NCBI GenBank assembly: GCA_900550735.1
Contig: URTD01000117.1
Coordinates: 1-6,254, forward strand
Reading direction: 5' to 3'
DNA length: 6,254 nucleotides
Source: an uncultured Collinsella sp.
GTDB lineage: Bacteria > Actinomycetota > Coriobacteriia > Coriobacteriales > Coriobacteriaceae
In this document: positions 4,180 to 6,254 of the stretch, one piece after another
Numbering within the stretch: the first letter of the stretch is position 1
Layout: each line of letters opens with the position of its first letter
Notes under the pieces: generated by a model
The model's database searches: none
The model's input: only the letters and a program-made list of their open reading frames with translations
Told to the model about the DNA's origin: nothing
Program-made: the position numbers and the translations under genes

Positions 4180-6132
4180 ATGGCCACCGCCGACCCCAAA
4201 AAGAAAAAGAAGAAGCGCAAGAAAAAAGAATCACTCGAGCATAAGCGCAACCGCATCCTGGTAGCGCTGGGCATTTTTGCCGTGGTGTACGCCCTCGATG
4301 AGCTCGGCACCCTCACTGCCGCATTCGGCACCCCGGGCGACATCTACGCCAGCTTTGTGCTGTTCCTCGTGCCGTTTTTGATTGCCGGCTACGACGTACT
4401 GCAAAAGGCATTCAATAACATCCGCCGCGGCAAGGCCTTCGACGAGAGCTTCCTCATGGCCGTCGCGACCATCGGCGCGTTTGCCATGGTGCTCTTCCCC
4501 GATACCGACCCGCACATGGCCGAAGGCGCCGCCGTCATGCTGTTCTACCAGGTCGGCGAGCTGTTCCAGGCGTACGCCGTGGGCAAGAGCCGCAAGTCGA
4601 TCAGTGCCATGATGGACATCGCGCCCGACTACGCTAACGTCGAGCAGCCCGACGGCACACTCGAGCAGGTCTTCCCCGATGACATCACCGTCGGCACCGT
4701 GATCGTGGTCCAGCCCGGTGAGCGCGTGCCCATCGACGGCGTCATCGTCGAGGGCGAGACGCAACTCGACACCGCCGCGCTCACGGGCGAGTCAGTCCCC
4801 CGCCCCGCCAAGTCCGGCGACGATATCATCAGCGGCTGCATCAACATGACGGGGCTCATCCACGTGCGCACCACCAAGCCATTTGGCGAGTCCACTGTCG
4901 CGCGCGTCCTGGAGCTCGTAGAAAACGCCAGCGAAAAGAAGGCGCGTACCGAGAACTTCATCACGCGCTTTGCCCGCGTCTACACGCCCGCCGTCACCGG
5001 CGCGGCCGTGGTGCTCGCGCTCGGCGGCGGCCTAATCACCGGCGCCTGGTCCGACTGGATCCTGCGCGGCCTGACTTTCCTGGTCGTCAGCTGCCCGTGC
5101 GCGTTGGTGATCAGCGTCCCGCTCAGCTTCTTTGGCGGCATCGGCGGCGCGTCCAAGCTGGGCGTTCTCATCAAGGGTTCTAACTACCTCGAGACGCTCG
5201 CCGACGTGGACACCGTCGTCTTTGACAAGACGGGCACCCTCACCAACGGCACGTTCTCGGTGGTCGCGGTACACCCCGAGGCCGGCTATACCGAGCAGTC
5301 GTTGCTCGAAGTCGCAGCCCTTGCTGAGTCGTTCTCCGATCACCCCATCGCGCAGTCCGTACGTGTCGCCTACCAGGGCGAGGTCGACCCCAAGCGCGTA
5401 AGCGACTCCACCAACGACGCGGGCCATGGCGTGACGGCAACCATCGACGGCAAGCACGTCGTCGTTGGCAACGCAAAGATGCTCGCCGCGGCCGGAGTCG
5501 AAGCGCCCGATTGCGAGGTCGTCGGAACGATTCTGCATGTGCTCGTTGACGGCGTGTACGCCGGCCACATCGTGATTGCAGACACCGTCAAGGCCGATGC
5601 TGAGCAAACGATTCGCGACCTGCACGCCGCCGGTGTCAAGCGCACCGTCATGCTCACGGGCGACCGCGAGGAGGTTGCGGCGTCTGTGGTCAAGCAACTC
5701 AGTCTCGACGAGTTCCACGCGCAGCTGCTGCCGGGCGATAAGGTCGAGCGCGTCGAGGCATTGCTGGCAGCCGAATCGGGCAAGGGCAAGCTCGCCTTTG
5801 TCGGCGACGGCATCAACGATGCGCCCGTGCTCACCCGCGCGGACGTTGGCATTGCCATGGGCGCTATGGGTTCCGACGCCGCGATTGAGGCCGCCGACGT
5901 TGTGCTCATGGACGACAAGCCGTCCAACATTTCCCGCGCGATCCGCGTGGCACGAAAGACCATGGCGATTGTCTGGCAGAACATCATCTTTGCGCTGGGT
6001 ATTAAGTTGCTGATTCTGGTGCTTGCGGCACTGGGCATCGCCAACATGTGGCTTGCCGTGTTCGGCGACGTAGGCGTGGCGATTATCGCCATCCTGAATG
6101 CCATGCGCGCGATGGGTGTCAAGAACCTGTAG
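4180..6132 (+). CDS. cadA: P1B-2-type Zn/Cd/Pb-translocating ATPase (CadA/ZntA family)
   Basis: A 650-residue membrane pump that exports divalent soft metals using ATP. Eight membrane segments are visible at about 25-41, 55-74, 91-106, 114-134, 270-288, 296-317, 598-617 and 620-640. Motifs in order: actuator TGES (202-205), transmembrane SCPC (C305, C307), phosphorylation DKTGTLT (D349), nucleotide-binding SDHP (H388), TGDR (493-496), hinge GDGINDAP (542-549). K609 and D630 in the last two helices match the lysine and aspartate typical of P1B-2 (zinc, cadmium, lead) pumps. ATG 4180 is chosen because GGGAGG lies nine bases upstream and O3 precedes it; an open frame running back to 3997 overlaps the HMA gene and has no support. 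Unlike most CadA/ZntA proteins it has no N-terminal HMA domain and begins MATADPKKKKKKRKKK instead. The separate HMA gene upstream likely compensates. The symbol reflects the family; zntA would be equally apt. Confidence 0.95.
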   Translation: MATADPKKKKKKRKKKESLEHKRNRILVALGIFAVVYALDELGTLTAAFGTPGDIYASFVLFLVPFLIAGYDVLQKAFNNIRRGKAFDESFLMAVATIGAFAMVLFPDTDPHMAEGAAVMLFYQVGELFQAYAVGKSRKSISAMMDIAPDYANVEQPDGTLEQVFPDDITVGTVIVVQPGERVPIDGVIVEGETQLDTAALTGESVPRPAKSGDDIISGCINMTGLIHVRTTKPFGESTVARVLELVENASEKKARTENFITRFARVYTPAVTGAAVVLALGGGLITGAWSDWILRGLTFLVVSCPCALVISVPLSFFGGIGGASKLGVLIKGSNYLETLADVDTVVFDKTGTLTNGTFSVVAVHPEAGYTEQSLLEVAALAESFSDHPIAQSVRVAYQGEVDPKRVSDSTNDAGHGVTATIDGKHVVVGNAKMLAAAGVEAPDCEVVGTILHVLVDGVYAGHIVIADTVKADAEQTIRDLHAAGVKRTVMLTGDREEVAASVVKQLSLDEFHAQLLPGDKVERVEALLAAESGKGKLAFVGDGINDAPVLTRADVGIAMGAMGSDAAIEAADVVLMDDKPSNISRAIRVARKTMAIVWQNIIFALGIKLLILVLAALGIANMWLAVFGDVGVAIIAILNAMRAMGVKNL

Positions 6133-6182
6133 CACTCGTGGTCCCTCCGGCCGGGGCCGGGCTTGGTTTTGAAAACGTCCTC

Positions 6183-6239
6183 GCGCATGAGGCCCGTCTT
6201 TCCTGCTCCTGCGGAGCAACGGAAAGGCGGGCCTCGCGC
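6183..6239 (+). terminator. Long hairpin downstream of the ATPase, probable terminator
   Basis: GAGGCCCG (6189-6196) pairs with CGGGCCTC (6228-6235). A T·G pair leads to CTTTCC (6198-6203) against GGAAAG (6221-6226). After an asymmetric internal loop, GCTCC (6205-6209) pairs with GGAGC (6213-6217) around a three-base loop. GCGC on each outer side (6183-6186, 6236-6239) can extend the stem past an AT bulge. TTTT follows at 6249-6252. The position 50 bp after the stop codon fits termination of the ATPase transcript. The stem could serve a convergent gene beyond the window too. Between the stop and the stem, a GC-rich run with CCGG words is followed by GGTTTTG (6142-6171); I saw no gene there. 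Confidence 0.6.
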
Positions 6240-6254
6240 TGCGGAGTGTTTTCA

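Noticed and set aside
4198..4230. Programmed frameshifting at the A-rich lysine codons of the ATPase
   Set aside because: The A-runs are not in the frame needed for an A-AAA-AAG slippery heptamer, and no alternative product makes sense. The motifs downstream are all in the main frame.
5032..6219. Long minus-strand open frame of 395 codons opposite the ATPase gene
   Set aside because: It lies antisense to a full set of P-type ATPase motifs, is rich in Arg/His/Asp in the way of GC-driven shadow frames, and shows no recognisable domain.

Overview
The window looks like chromosome from a high-GC actinobacterium. Gene layout, codon use and protein style suggest Coriobacteriia, perhaps a Collinsella-like gut species; this is inference and cannot be proved from 6 kb. 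The theme is heavy-metal export, with an atypical lower-GC segment lodged between housekeeping-type and metal genes.

Layout from left to right. (1) Bases 1-331, minus strand: the N-terminal 110 residues of a membrane protein resembling the 10-TM putative heavy-metal/manganese exporters (PF11449-like). It has its own sigma70-type promoter, and three CTAG motifs cluster around it. (2) 504-1472, plus: a DnaQ-like DEDDh 3'-5' exonuclease with an uncharacterised N-terminal extension, followed by a strong GC hairpin with no T-tract. (3) About 1542-3358: an AT-richer segment. It holds one orphan gene (1823-3013) whose middle reads as a Vsr/DUF559-type PD-(D/E)XK nuclease fold behind an AbiEi-like region. 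A near-perfect palindrome lies upstream of the gene, and a 42-bp imperfect inverted repeat (33/42 matches) lies downstream. (4) 3359-6132, plus: a compact zinc/cadmium/lead-type resistance cluster made of an ArsR/SmtB-family repressor, a free-standing 72-residue heavy-metal-associated (HMA) protein and a P1B-2 metal-transporting ATPase. (5) The window ends in a long hairpin that probably terminates the ATPase transcript.

How the metal genes work together (inference from families and visible sites). The repressor carries the SmtB-like alpha5 metal site (D105, H107, H118, E121) and part of the alpha3N site. Its promoter has perfect -35 and -10 hexamers. One operator covers the spacer and -10, and a second operator in inverted orientation lies between the start of transcription and the ribosome binding site; together they form a perfect 18-bp inverted repeat. 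A third copy (15/16 bases) sits just upstream of the ATPase, so the repressor probably controls repressor-HMA and ATPase as two coordinated units. Metal binding would release all three sites.

The ATPase lacks the N-terminal HMA domain usual in CadA/ZntA and starts with a lysine-rich stretch instead. The HMA domain is encoded just upstream as a separate protein with a DCANC metal site. This looks like a CadA-type pump split into two polypeptides. The most interesting points are the split pump, the three-operator design, the orphan nuclease-like gene in lower-GC DNA, and the inverted repeat beside it.
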